Shown here in pieces: positions 1 through 9,431 of a stretch of 64,000 bases of DNA. Position 1 is the first letter of the stretch. Every line of letters starts with the position of its first letter. The translations under genes and the position numbers were made by a program. Under the pieces are notes generated by a model. The model was not told where the DNA came from. It did no database searches and worked only from the letters and a program-made list of their open reading frames with translations. This stretch comes from Agrostemma githago (Eukaryota; Streptophyta; Magnoliopsida; Caryophyllales; Caryophyllaceae), in the NCBI GenBank assembly GCA_958450325.1, contig OY288256.1, forward strand, positions 14,664,557 to 14,728,556, written 5' to 3'.

Positions 1-413
1 AGTGCAACGTTTAATAAATATAATGTTTACCTGGTATGAACTATTTCCGATTCAACCGGACAAATAAATATCTTATTAAAATAATTAAACAAATAGTAGT
101 ACATTAATACAAAATATTAATACTAAACAAATAGTATGTAGTATATTTAAATTAAGATTTACGCTTTAAAAGTGTGTAGAATAATTAATTATATTAGTCA
201 TTTATTAAAATAAATATTATGATGTTAAATTAAAAATGAAATTTTGTGGTTAGAAATTAATTTTTAGTAGTGAGTAGATTGTGGGTGGGACCATGAATGA
301 ACTTGTATTATTGTTGAGATGGGTTGCATGAAGGTAAAGTTTGTAAGTAAGTGACGTGGCGATGACATGGCAACAAATGAACCTAGGTGAACATTGCCTT
401 GTTGTGGTTGCTC
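1..413 (+). mobile_element. Internally deleted Harbinger derivative (left end outside window)
   Basis: This stretch is an inverted, shortened copy of the Harbinger element that starts at 417. Read on the minus strand from 413 leftwards, it begins with the terminus GAGCAACCACAA and matches the first 350 bases or so of the neighbour (417 to about 770). It then jumps to sequence matching 5828-5880 of the neighbour, seen at positions 57 down to 14. Everything between, including both transposon genes, is missing. This is the expected form of a non-autonomous (MITE-like) derivative. It has no coding capacity. Its outer end lies before position 1, so its length is unknown. Confidence 0.7.
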
Positions 414-637
414 TAAGAGCAACAACAATAACAAACGTTCATCCAAGTTCATTCTCCGCCACATCACTGCCACATCACTATCTACAAACTCAAACTCCAA
501 AAACCAATGTCAACAATAGCACAAGTTCATCCAAGTTTATAAATGGGTCTCACACACAATCCACTCCACACTACTTAACATTAAATTCTACCAAAATATT
601 TCATTTTTAAATTAACATCATAATATTTTTTTATTAA
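203..637. repeat. Long imperfect palindrome centred on a shared TAA
   Basis: Two arms of about 210 bases are reverse complements of each other around the TAA at 414-416. Matching landmarks are the CATCATAATATT-type outer ends, the GTGGATTGTG/CACAATCCAC block and the inner GTTGCTC/GAGCAAC ends. The palindrome arises because two related Harbinger ends abut. It is expected to fold into a long hairpin as RNA. Confidence 0.8.
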
Positions 638-841
638 ATTAACAACAAAACGTTTTTTAATAATTTTTTTTAAACTCATAATTTTTTAAACTCCATATTT
701 TTTTAACATCATAATTTTTTGTTTTTAACTCCATACACTTTTAAACAACAAATCTTAATTTAAATTACATTATTTTTAAACAATTGAACAATCTAAAAAA
801 AAAATAACACTTCCCACCAACAACTATAATAATACATTTAT

Positions 842-2158
842 TTATATTTCGATATCTCCTCCAAATCGTTGCCAAATATGCTCAACCAAGTCCTCTTTCA
901 AATTGTTGTGAACTTCACGATCACGAAGCCCGGCACGCCTATGAAGAGACGCTTGAAAATCACTCAACAACCCTCCATTCACTTGTACGGAATCTGCTTC
1001 GACATCACTTTTCCAATTAGTTATCTGTATTCCTCCATCTTCAACAATCATGTTATGTAGTATAATACATGCGTACATGATATCTTTCAAATTTCTTCTA
1101 TCCCAAAAACGAGCCGCTTGGCGTATAATCACCCATCGCGCTTGAAGAACACCAAAGGCACGTTCCACATCTTTTCTAGCCGATTCCTGTAATTTCTTGA
1201 ATAACTGTCTTTTAGGGTCCATTGGATTTGGGAAACTCTTTACGAAGGTTGCCCACTCTGGGTATATACCATCAACTAAATAATACCCTTTCGAGTATTC
1301 AGTTCCATTAACCGAGAAATGAACTTGCGGAGCAAATCCATCAACCACATCATTAAACAATGGCGATTGACGAAGAACGTTGATATCATTGTTCGATCCA
1401 GCCACTCCAAAAAAAGCATGCCATACCCACAATTCTTGAGACGCAACAGCTTCGAGCATAATGGTGGGCACTCCATGATCACCCCGCGTGTACTGACCAT
1501 GCCAAGCAACTGGACACGCTCTCTACTGCCAATGCATACAGTCGAGGCTTCCAAGCATGCCTGGAAAGCCGTGACGATCTAAGTCCATTTAAAGTAATCG
1601 TTCAACATCTGCTTCATTTGGCCTTCTAAGATATTGAGGCCCAAAGACTTCAATAACACTGCGGTAAAAATTAAACAATCACTCTTTCGCCGTAGTTTCC
1701 CCAATTCTTATGTACTCATCGTAAGAATCAGGAGGATTTCCATACGCCAGTTGTCGAATTGCAGCTGTATATTTTTGGATAGGAGAAAGTCCTCTTTCAT
1801 TTGCTGCATTGTATCTTAACTGAAAGTAGGGATACCTTTCAGATAAAGTGTCCACAATACGAATGAACAAACTTTTGTGCATTCGAAACCTTCGACGGAA
1901 CATCTCAGGTGGGTACACCGGGTTGTCGGAGAAGTAATCGGCAAAAATGCGATTATGACCTTCCAGATGATCTCTTAAGATTGGTTGCCTTCTTATTATA
2001 GCACGTTCCCTTCCTCTCCTTTCGACAAATGCCCTGAACATTTCATCATCTTCATCATCCACCAATTCGTGAGCTATGAACTGTGATAAAAGAATATTAT
2101 TTGTGGTGGAGCTATTGTCAAAATTAAAATTGAGATAGTCGTTAAGATTGTTCGTCAT
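842..2158 (-). pseudogene. Harbinger DDE transposase with three in-frame stops
   Basis: This encodes the cut-and-paste nuclease of the element (plant transposon protein, DDE_Tnp_4 type). The start is the ATG at 2158 (MTNNLNDYLNF). One frame runs through to 842, about 439 codons, the usual length. It is interrupted by a TGA after IGETTAKE (about 1676), a TAA before MDLDRHGF (about 1577) and a TAG after LDCMHWQ (about 1527). The catalytic residues remain visible: the first Asp in SLDCMHW, the second in LVDGIYPEW, and the Glu in DVERAFG. No frameshift is needed. Decay is therefore by point mutation only, and the protein cannot be made in full. Confidence 0.88.
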
Positions 2159-2229
2159 TTTTTGATTGAAAGCGATAAAAAACTTAAGTTGTGAGGAATA
2201 TGTATTTGTAATCATACAGAACATCACTA

Positions 2230-3000
2230 TATATAGAGTTTATGAAATCTTATCTTATCAACATCTTATCTAAATGTAATCTAATATATGGAATCATATC
2301 TTATCAAAATCTTATCCGGATATCATCTCCTTTGTTTTACTAGCACTATGCAGTATTGTGTAGTCACATCATGTATAACTTTGTCTTTCACAGAGAGATA
2401 TATAGGGAGTACTATACTACTTTTTGTAAGGCTGAATTGGAATAATATGTACTATTCTTACGTACTATTCTTATGTACTACGGAGTATACTACTTTTTTC
2501 CTCACAAAATTATATTATTGTGTATAATATGAGTTGTCCTATTAGCAAACTTTATGTCGAAATGAAGTATTGTGTAGTCACATCCTTTCTGATATCTTAT
2601 CTACTACAGTATTTGTCCAAAAAGTAGAGTTGTTCCTATTCTTAATTTCGAATATGGGTTGTCCTATTAGCAAACTTTATGTCGGAATTGGAGTACTGTA
2701 TAGTCTTATCCAATGTGTAGTCTTATCTAAGAAAATACAAATCTAAATAAATTAAAATGAAATACAAAATTAAACAAACTTCATTCAAATCGTTGGATGA
2801 AATACAAACTTACACATAACTTAAACATAACTTAAATGAAACATAACTTCAAAACCAACTTAAACATAAATTAAACACAAATTAAACATAATTGAACTGA
2901 AATATAACTTAAATACCAACTTAAACGTAACTAAAGGAAAATGAAATACCAAATTAAACAACTACCATGTTGACACATTAAACTGAAGACTAGACGTCGT
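2230..3000. other. AT-rich spacer between the two Harbinger genes
   Basis: No open frame of note. It holds degenerate repeats of phrases such as GTGTAGTCACATC and ATCTTATC, which also occur in the tandem array at 4376-4919. I see nothing else in it. Confidence 0.6.
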
Positions 3001-4191
3001 ACTTTGCACAAATTTGGTCACACATTCGTTGGTAAATTGCCATTTCAAGTTCGCTCATTCCACTTGTATCAGCATTGATTATCGTAAGTTCTTCCCTCAT
3101 AGAAGTAGTTTTCATTCGCTCGTTTATTTCCCTTAGCATTGTCATTTTTTATCGCTGATATTTTCATATTTGACTCTATCCTCATCTAACGAGGGCTCTC
3201 CTTGTGACCTTCCTTTGTTCTTTCCTTTCTTCCTTACCTTGGATGCTTTTGTTCCTATAAGGCGTTATCTAACTTCGTCATATCCATACGAAGAAGACCT
3301 CTTTGATCCCACTGATGGTTATGTTGTTTCTTCCTGTTCTCGAGCGCCATTCTACTTTGCGCACTCCTTGGCAATCTCCCACATATGCTCAAGGGTGAAA
3401 TGTTTTCCCTTCTTTAGTTTACACCATTCCTCACGTGCAGCTTGTTTCTTCTAGTCATCAGACCACCCACTACGGTACTAGTTGTTAATACGGTTGAATA
3501 TCTCATTAAATTCATTTATCTCTGTCTGGGCTTTATGGAAACGAGACTTGATCTTCTCAAGTGTTCTACTATTATCGTTGTTATGTGTGTTAAAGTAAGT
3601 AGTGACACTTTTCCAAAAAGCCCTATCCTTCTGTGCAGTACCTACCCTTGGATTTGTGGATACTGTCACCCATGCTTGCGCAAGCCCTTTCTCTTCATCT
3701 ATTGACCATTTAAGTTTTTTACCAAAAACACCATCATCTTGAACTTCAATAGTTTCTAAACCCTCTTGAGTAGAGAAAGGTGGAACTGGTGAATCAGAGT
3801 CATCACATGAAATATTGTCTCCCGGAATTAATATTGGACGACTCTTTGTCGCACTTGAACCCGGGCTATTGTTGTAGGTTGTTCCAGCTGAACCTGTTGG
3901 AGGTGGACACCAATTCAGTTGTTGCCAATTTTGCGGTGGCATATTTGGGTAATTTGGTTGTGTCATATTTGGGTAATTTGGTGGTGACATATTTGGATAA
4001 TTAGGTGGTGCCATATTTGGGTAATTTGGTGGCGGCATATTTGGATAATTTGGTTGTGGCATATTTGGGTAGCCATAAAATTGTGGGTATGGATAGCTGA
4101 AATGATTTGGTTGATTTTCCATATTTTCTTGAGTTTCTTGATTTGTATTGTTCAATAAATTACTGAAGGATCCTCTCCAGTTGGAATCCAT
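3001..4191 (-). pseudogene. Harbinger ORF1, Myb/SANT-like DNA-binding protein, broken
   Basis: ORF1 proteins of this superfamily bind the element ends and help the transposase. The frame is open from the ATG at 4191 to 3478 (237 aa). Residues 35-85 hold degenerate PNYPNMPP-type repeats. Residues 160-237 form a Myb/SANT-like trihelix segment (LKWSIDEEKGLAQAWVTVS, then FWKSVTTYFNTH, then RTLEKIKSRF). Below 3478 the homology goes on in shifted frames: KQAAREEWCKLKKGKHFTLE lies near 3400, and an MSELEMAIYQRMCDQ-like end lies near 3010. The C-terminal third is thus cut off by stops and frameshifts. It is probably cotranscribed with, or next to, the transposase on the same strand. Confidence 0.8.
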
Positions 4192-4375
4192 GAGTAAATA
4201 TTTTTTTTTCAGTTATTAACATGAGTAAAATAAGTTTTGAGTAAAATATGAATTTGGGATGATGAAGAGCATCACTATATATAGAGTATCCGAATTCTTA
4301 TCTTAATCATATCTTATCTAAATGTAATCTAAACTATGAAATCTAAATGTAATCTTATCCGGATATTGTACATAT

Positions 4376-4919
4376 TGTGTAGTCACTTTCATTCTGACAT
4401 CTTATTCAGTGGGTCATTGAGATTTGTCACATGCATTCCTGTATCTTATTAAATTTTAGTGGCACTGTTTCGTCACATGCATTGTGCCATCTTATCACAT
4501 TTTATTACCATTGTGTAGTCACTTTCATTCTGACATCTTATTCAGTGGGTCATTGAGATTCGTCACATGCATTCCTGTATCTTATTAAATTTTAGTGGTA
4601 CTGTTTCGTCACATGCATTGTGCCATCTTATCATATTTTATTACCATTGTGTAGTCACTTTCATTCTGACATCTTATTCAGTGGGTCATTGAGATTTGTC
4701 ACATGCATTCCTGTATCTTATTAAATTTTAGTGACATTGTTTCGTCACATGCATTGTGCCATCTTATCACATTTTATTACCATTGTGTAGTCAATTTTAT
4801 TCTGACATCTTATTCAGTGGGTTATTGAGATTCGTCACATGCAATACAAATCTCATTAAATTTAAGTGACACTGTTTCGTCACATGCATTGTATATAAAT
4901 TGATATCTTCATCATAAAA
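4376..4919. repeat. Tandem repeat, four copies of a 136-bp unit
   Basis: The phrase TGTGTAGTCACTTTCATTCTG recurs at 4376, 4512, 4648 and 4784, an exact 136-base period. The last copy is more diverged and shorter. The array lies in the 5' part of the Harbinger element, upstream of ORF1, so it is subterminal or promoter-side sequence. Confidence 0.9.
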
Positions 4920-4980
4920 TTTCATTCCACTCTCATTCAAACAACTATCATCCTAAAATTTCGAATATAAAACAATACTC

Positions 4981-5608
4981 ATTCAAAACAATATCGTAAA
5001 CTACTGGGATGATGAAGTTAGAAGGTTTCAAAGAGATATTGACTCCATCAAGAACCACACTCCAAATTTCATTACCCGTCTGAACTTAATATTGCCAGAG
5101 ACGGTGTACATGAATGTGTTAAACAATACACCACCTTTAACAATGTTGGGGTCCATCATATCCGGAAATGCAGCAGCTGTGTTAACTCCTCCGATTTTGT
5201 ACAATGCAACTATAGGTAGTGTGTATTTATACACGCACTTCATTATTCATTTAATAAATAGCTTTTATATATAATCTTTTATTTGAAATTAACAAGAGAA
5301 TTTTTATTACTTACAGTTTTGCAGATTCATATCAGCTAAAAGCTAATGAGCATCGTACGTTGAGGAAAGAAGTCGTAGAAATCGTTCGTAGATTGAGTCA
5401 TTTCATGAAATTTGAACCTATGTATGATCTATTGTCTGGGAATGGAAGATTTTTTCTACCACGCCAACAGGTGTATTTTTGTGATGTGTACGATGAAGTT
5501 ACTATGGAGGAAGAATTAGAATTTCTAGCTGCTCAAGAACAACCAGCTGACCGCCTTAATTTCTCCTCTAACGATGATACGTCATCTGACGATGATAACT
5601 CCTATTAA
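4981..5608 (+). pseudogene. Unrecognised two-exon ORF inside the Harbinger element
   Basis: On the strand opposite the transposase, a frame runs from about 4957 to 5215 (WDDEVRRFQRDIDSIKNHTP, then MNVLNNTPPLTMLGSIISG). A GT at 5216 and a TTTTGCAG ending at 5324 would remove 109 bases and restore the frame. That frame then runs to TAA at 5608 and ends in an Asp/Ser-rich acidic tail (SSNDDTSSDDDNSY). Splice phase and frame agree. No ATG precedes exon 1 in frame, so the 5' end is lost or lies in another exon. I do not recognise the protein. It could be a captured host gene piece or a third element gene. Confidence 0.45.
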
Positions 5609-6361
5609 GTGTAACTTGTTCCGCAGAATAATGTTTAATTAAGGTGTTGTCTAGTTTAACCTCTTATTTCATGGTGAGTATTAGTAAGTGTAAGTTGTAT
5701 TAATTAGTAATGTTTAATTAAGTTGTTGTTTTATGTAACGTTTTATTTCGTGGTTTAGTATATATTACTATGTGCAAGTTCTTTTAATTAGTAATGTTTA
5801 ATTAAGTTGTATTTCGTATTAGTGTCTTGTTGGGTCGGAAATAGTTCATACTGGGTGAAAGTTATATTTATTAGACATTATATTTAAACCTGGCAAACAG
5901 ATCGAGTCATGTCGTGTTCGTGTTTGTGTCATAGGTAAACGGGTCACGAATCTTTCAATCCAAACCCGATCCATTTAAGTTTCGTAATATTATTAATACA
6001 CTTCTTAAATTTTCAAAAAAAAAATACTCCATATTTTATTAATTTAAAAAAAAATACTCCATATTAAATTTTAAAAAAAATTTAAAAAAAAAATACTCCA
6101 TTCTTAAATTTAAAAAAAATACTCCATATTAATAGTGGATGAGGATTGTACTGTAGCAATCTATTGGGGAGATTTGAGTGAGCACCTCAGAAATTGAGTG
6201 TGCAAAGATGAGGGGGGCCACTTGCACAGGAAAAAGAAGAAAACGAACGGTTCTTTCTGCAGAACACCTACGAACAAACGAAACCGAACAACAATGCACA
6301 CCAAACAAAGAACGTCCATATTTACGTACTCAACTCCACAAACCATCTATTGCTAATGCTC
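5609..6361. other. AT-rich 5' terminal part of the Harbinger element
   Basis: No coding sequence. The block at 5828-5880 is the one found inverted at 14-57. Between 6003 and 6130 there are four spaced copies of an AATACTCCAT phrase in A-rich sequence. Confidence 0.6.
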
Positions 6362-6364
6362 TAA

Positions 6365-6596
6365 AGTTCTTCTATGGATGTCATTGGGGTTGAGGAAATA
6401 AGAACTTGGTTCTTAGATTTAATTAAAAGGTGTAAATTTATTAATAGAGATAAAAAAAAGTGGATGTGGGTCCCAAATAAGAACAACAAAATAAGTTCTT
6501 CTATTGAGCTAAAAAGTTCTTTTCACTTTGGAAAATGGTGAAAAAGTATGGCATATTAGAAGAACTTATTTTTAAGTTCAGCCATTGTGCTTGCTC
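6365..6596. mobile_element. Small AT-rich MITE-like insertion
   Basis: The segment carries an internal inverted repeat (AAGTTCTTCTA near 6366 and TAGAAGAACTT near 6557). It ends in GCCATTGTGCTTGCTC followed by TTA, which reads on the other strand as a Harbinger/Tourist-like end (GAGCAAGCACAATGGC). The left end is not clearly matched. It may instead be the true right end of the large Harbinger element. Confidence 0.4.
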
Positions 6597-6730
6597 TTAT
6601 GGGTTAATTATTTGGCATCAATGTCTGGATGTTGGGAATAGTTCCTAACTCTTTTTATTTTGACACCATTTTTTTACCACATTTTATTTCACCAAATTTT
6701 TGAATTGCTTCCAAAATTATCATTGAGTAG

Positions 6731-6970
6731 GTCTCCTGAGAGACGGTCTTTCATTAACTTTACTGAGAGACTAAGTACAAATGGAAGTAACAGTGGTACC
6801 AAACCTAATAGAAGTAGGTACGATTAACATAAAAGAATATACAAATGTAAAGAGGGTATGCTTCTTATAAAAACAGGTACAAAATAAAGTTGTCATTTAA
6901 GGGTACGAATAGAACATAAAGTGGAACGGAAGAGTGGTCTCTTAATAAGTTATTGAGAGACCGTCTCTCC
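6731..6970. mobile_element. MITE with GAGAGACGGTCTCTC-type terminal inverted repeats
   Basis: The left arm (6731-6757, with CTGAGAGACGGTCTTTCATTAA) and the right arm (about 6946-6970) are imperfect reverse complements over about 24 bases. They enclose about 190 AT-rich bases without an open frame. The superfamily cannot be assigned from the sequence alone. Confidence 0.6.
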
Positions 6971-7208
6971 CAAAAATTTGTGATTATAATTTTGGCTCCA
7001 TTTTTTAATTTAGGACCCCAGAATTTGAGTCAAACAAAATGAAAATGAAGAAGAAACTTTTTCCCTCCGAAATGAAAATTTCATTGATAAATTAGTGACT
7101 TTGAATTTCCCTCCACAACTTAAACATGGTGCAATCACCATTACAAATACACTTAAAATCACATCTAGATTCTTACCACAAACTTAAATAACCAAATTGT
7201 TCTTTATC

Positions 7209-7226
7209 ATGTCTAACTTTACATTC
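7209..7226 (+). pseudogene. First six codons of a mariner-like transposase, cut off by an LTR insertion
   Basis: ATG at 7209 opens MSNFTF. The frame then meets the LTR retrotransposon at 7227. It resumes in phase after the retrotransposon's second target duplication (19081-19085, CATTC) with NTSHQQNEGINRQEF. The two parts were one gene before the insertion. Confidence 0.7.
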
Positions 7227-7909
7227 TGTTCCGGTCAATAAATCAATTAACCCGACTATGAATTCGGGTTCTTAGTATTCAGATATCGCTTGCTTGACTT
7301 CCTTTGATCTCTCCTTTCCCCTCTCCTATGATCGGACCTTCCCGGCGGATTGAGCCCCTGCACAAGTAGCGCACAGGGCCCCGGAGGTTATCCGAGGGAA
7401 CCCTCTCCGATGCCTAAGTCAGTCCGTGAATGCCTTGATGAACCTAGCTCGTGAGGAACTAGGCGGCGTTTTTAGAAGTAAGAGTCTAGAGAGAGAAAAT
7501 CCAACCCCCTCTAAGTGGAAAATGGGTGGATATTTATACCTTCCCACAAGAGAGGGAATTGGAGGGGAAAAAGAGCGGGAGAATGGGTGGATGTCAAGGT
7601 GACACGTGGACCTGTTTCATCCACCCATTCCCTTTTACCTTAGGCAGAAAGACGAGAGGGCCCCTGGTAACCCCTGCCCTGCGCGAGGGGGAGGTCGCCT
7701 GGGGGCAGGTGGTTAGAAGGCGTCTACCGGCCCTCCCCAGGTGGTCGCCTTACCCTGCTGGACAGGCGGCCCTCTCGGAGTCATATTCATAGAGGAAAAC
7801 CCCGGTGTCTTACCTCGATGGCCTGCTGGGCAGACTCCTCGATTCCCGGGTTGGGTCTTTGTGGGGCCTGCTAGGCGGGCGACCCGACGCAGGCTCTCGA
7901 CCCTCATCA
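7227..7909 (-). repeat. 3' LTR of the Tat element
   Basis: Begins TGTTCCGGTCAA and ends CCCTCATCA on the plus strand, and matches 18394-19080. The inner boundary is followed by ATTGGCCCTCACCGG. On the element strand this is a purine-leaning tract next to the LTR, a weak polypurine tract. Confidence 0.95.
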
Positions 7910-8189
7910 ATTGGCCCTCACCGGCCGGGGGGAAGTAAGGCTTCTCCTTGGCAGGTGGACTCTTGATGGTGAGTAGTTGACTTGTGGCTTTACCATTGTA
8001 TTTAATGCATTCGCGTATTCCCGAGGGGGAAGACTCTTCTGTATTGGGCATGCCAAGAGTTTAATTGTCTTTTGGTTATGATTGCTTTCTATACCCAATG
8101 GATTTTGGGGCAGCGTGCTGGTGTGCTGATTGGCCGTGCCCCCTGTCAAAGTAGTTGGGGCGTCATTTAGTTTTGGCCTCCTCTTTTTG

Positions 8190-8196
8190 TATAAAT
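8190..8196 (+). promoter_or_regulatory. TATA box of the small antisense gene
   Basis: TATAAAT lies about 70 bases before the ATG at 8260 and is followed by a CT-rich leader. It reads towards pol, against the element's own direction. This is sequence evidence only. Confidence 0.5.
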
Positions 8197-8259
8197 TGCA
8201 GTTCCTTTGCCACTTTCACGACCCATCTCCAACCTTGTCTTCTTCTTCCTTCAAAGAGA

Positions 8260-8843
8260 ATGTCGTGGATTACCAAAGTACTTTTTTGCCAAGGGGTTCG
8301 TGTAGTGAGCCGTCGCTTTAGGGGCGCTGGAAGCTAAGGTACCCCAGGGCGTCTTTTCTCATTCTGCGCCGTAGCCGGCGGCCCCGCGCTCGACGTCACC
8401 GAAAGCTCAGGAGGGCCCTTGTCAAGGTGGGCAAGCGCCCTCAGAGGGCTTCTCCAGCCGCTCCAAAATACAGGCGCTGCCCCCAGGGTGGGGGTTGTTT
8501 CGACAGGGGGTGCCATGAGTGTTTTCCATGGCTACACCCTGAGCAGTTCGACCCCGACTGCTCTGAGCTGGCCTCTTCTCCTGAGTCGGGCCCTTCTTCT
8601 CCTCTGAGGAGGAAAGTGGGCTGCGGCTCCTATGATGATACCGAAACAGTCCCTTATGGTAGGGACTGGAACGTTAGCAGCCGGGATTCCGGCGATAGTG
8701 ACGGCCAGGGTTACTCCTCTGGTCGGGGTGATGATGATGACTCAGCGGATCCCTTCAAGGACTTTGATGATTGGGACTGGGGATCCGATGAAGGGGGGTG
8801 CAACAGCCCTGGGGATTACTCCCCAGGCTTTGATGATGATTAG
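8260..8843 (+). CDS. Small antisense ORF: basic N-terminal part, acidic tail (structure unresolved)
   Basis: After a TATA box and CT-rich leader, an ATG at 8260 opens MSWITKVLFCQGVRVVSRRF and stops at 25 codons. A second frame is open from about 8319 to 8843. It starts with an Arg-rich run (RRSRRPRARRHRKLRRALVK), then a Pro/Ser region with four Cys, and ends in a long Asp/Gly/Ser tail with DDDDSADPFKDFDDWDWGS. The two frames need a splice or a one-base shift to join. A clean GT-AG pair that skips the first stop is not obvious. The basic-to-acidic layout suggests a nucleic-acid-binding, nuclear protein, but I recognise no family. It lies between the 3' LTR and the larger antisense gene. Confidence 0.4.
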
Positions 8844-8864
8844 GCCTGCCCGAGAGATGCAGGC

Positions 8865-9192
8865 GTGGTGAGCCAGAAACAGGGGCTCTTTTTGTATTTC
8901 TTGCTTGTATGCGATGTAACTTGCCCGTTTTTCGGGTTTCCTTTTAATTTAATGAAAAGATCAGGCAGCTTGTTTATATGTGGCATTTTATTATTTGTTA
9001 TTATTTGTTTTTGTTATTATTATTTGGATGGAGGGAGGACGTCACAATGTGATCGATCCTCTGACATCTTTTGGTCTTCTCGAGGCCATCCTTGGGAAGC
9101 TACAAGGGGCTGCCTTTCGAGAGTTCGACACGTGGACAGTAGCCCTTGGGCAGGTCTTCGAGGGTTGGCGACTTTTTGTCTGCCTTTCCTCC
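8865..9192. other. Spacer between the two antisense genes
   Basis: Non-coding T-rich stretch followed by sequence leading into the TATA box at 9193. Probably 3' end of the small gene and promoter of the large one. Nothing else seen. Confidence 0.5.
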
Positions 9193-9200
9193 TATAAAAA
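9193..9200 (+). promoter_or_regulatory. TATA box of the large antisense gene
   Basis: TATAAAAA lies in CCTCCTATAAAAACAATC and is followed by a pyrimidine-rich leader. A possible leader intron runs from the GT near 9357 to the TTAG near 9425, just before the ATG at 9432. Confidence 0.55.
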
Positions 9201-9431
9201 CAATCTGTCACTCATTCCTCTTTTCTTTTTCTTTTCAAACTTTCTTTCTTTTCTTCTGCAAATCTCTCGGTGTGATAACTCGAGCTTTTCTTCGTACCCC
9301 CGTTTCTTCTGGGAGATTTCTCTTTCAAGCTTACATTTCCTCGGCGGCCGACCCTAGGTTAGACTTTTAATTTCCAACTCTTGCTCCCTTTCTTTTCGAT
9401 TTCTTGCTTTTTCTTTCCTCTTAGGGTTGCT

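Larger units (their letters stand above)
417..6361 (-). mobile_element. PIF/Harbinger (Pong-like) DNA transposon, decayed
   Basis: The element is bounded by TAA on both sides (414-416 and 6362-6364), the 3-bp target duplication used by PIF/Harbinger elements. Its ends are related inverted termini (GAGCAACAACAAT at the left, GAGCATTAGCAAT read inward from the right). Inside, on the minus strand, are the two genes expected of this superfamily: a Myb/SANT-like ORF1 and a DDE transposase. At 5.9 kb its length is usual for a Pong-like element. Both genes carry stops or frameshifts, so it is not autonomous now. The right end is less certain: another Harbinger-like terminus sits at 6596. Confidence 0.72.
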
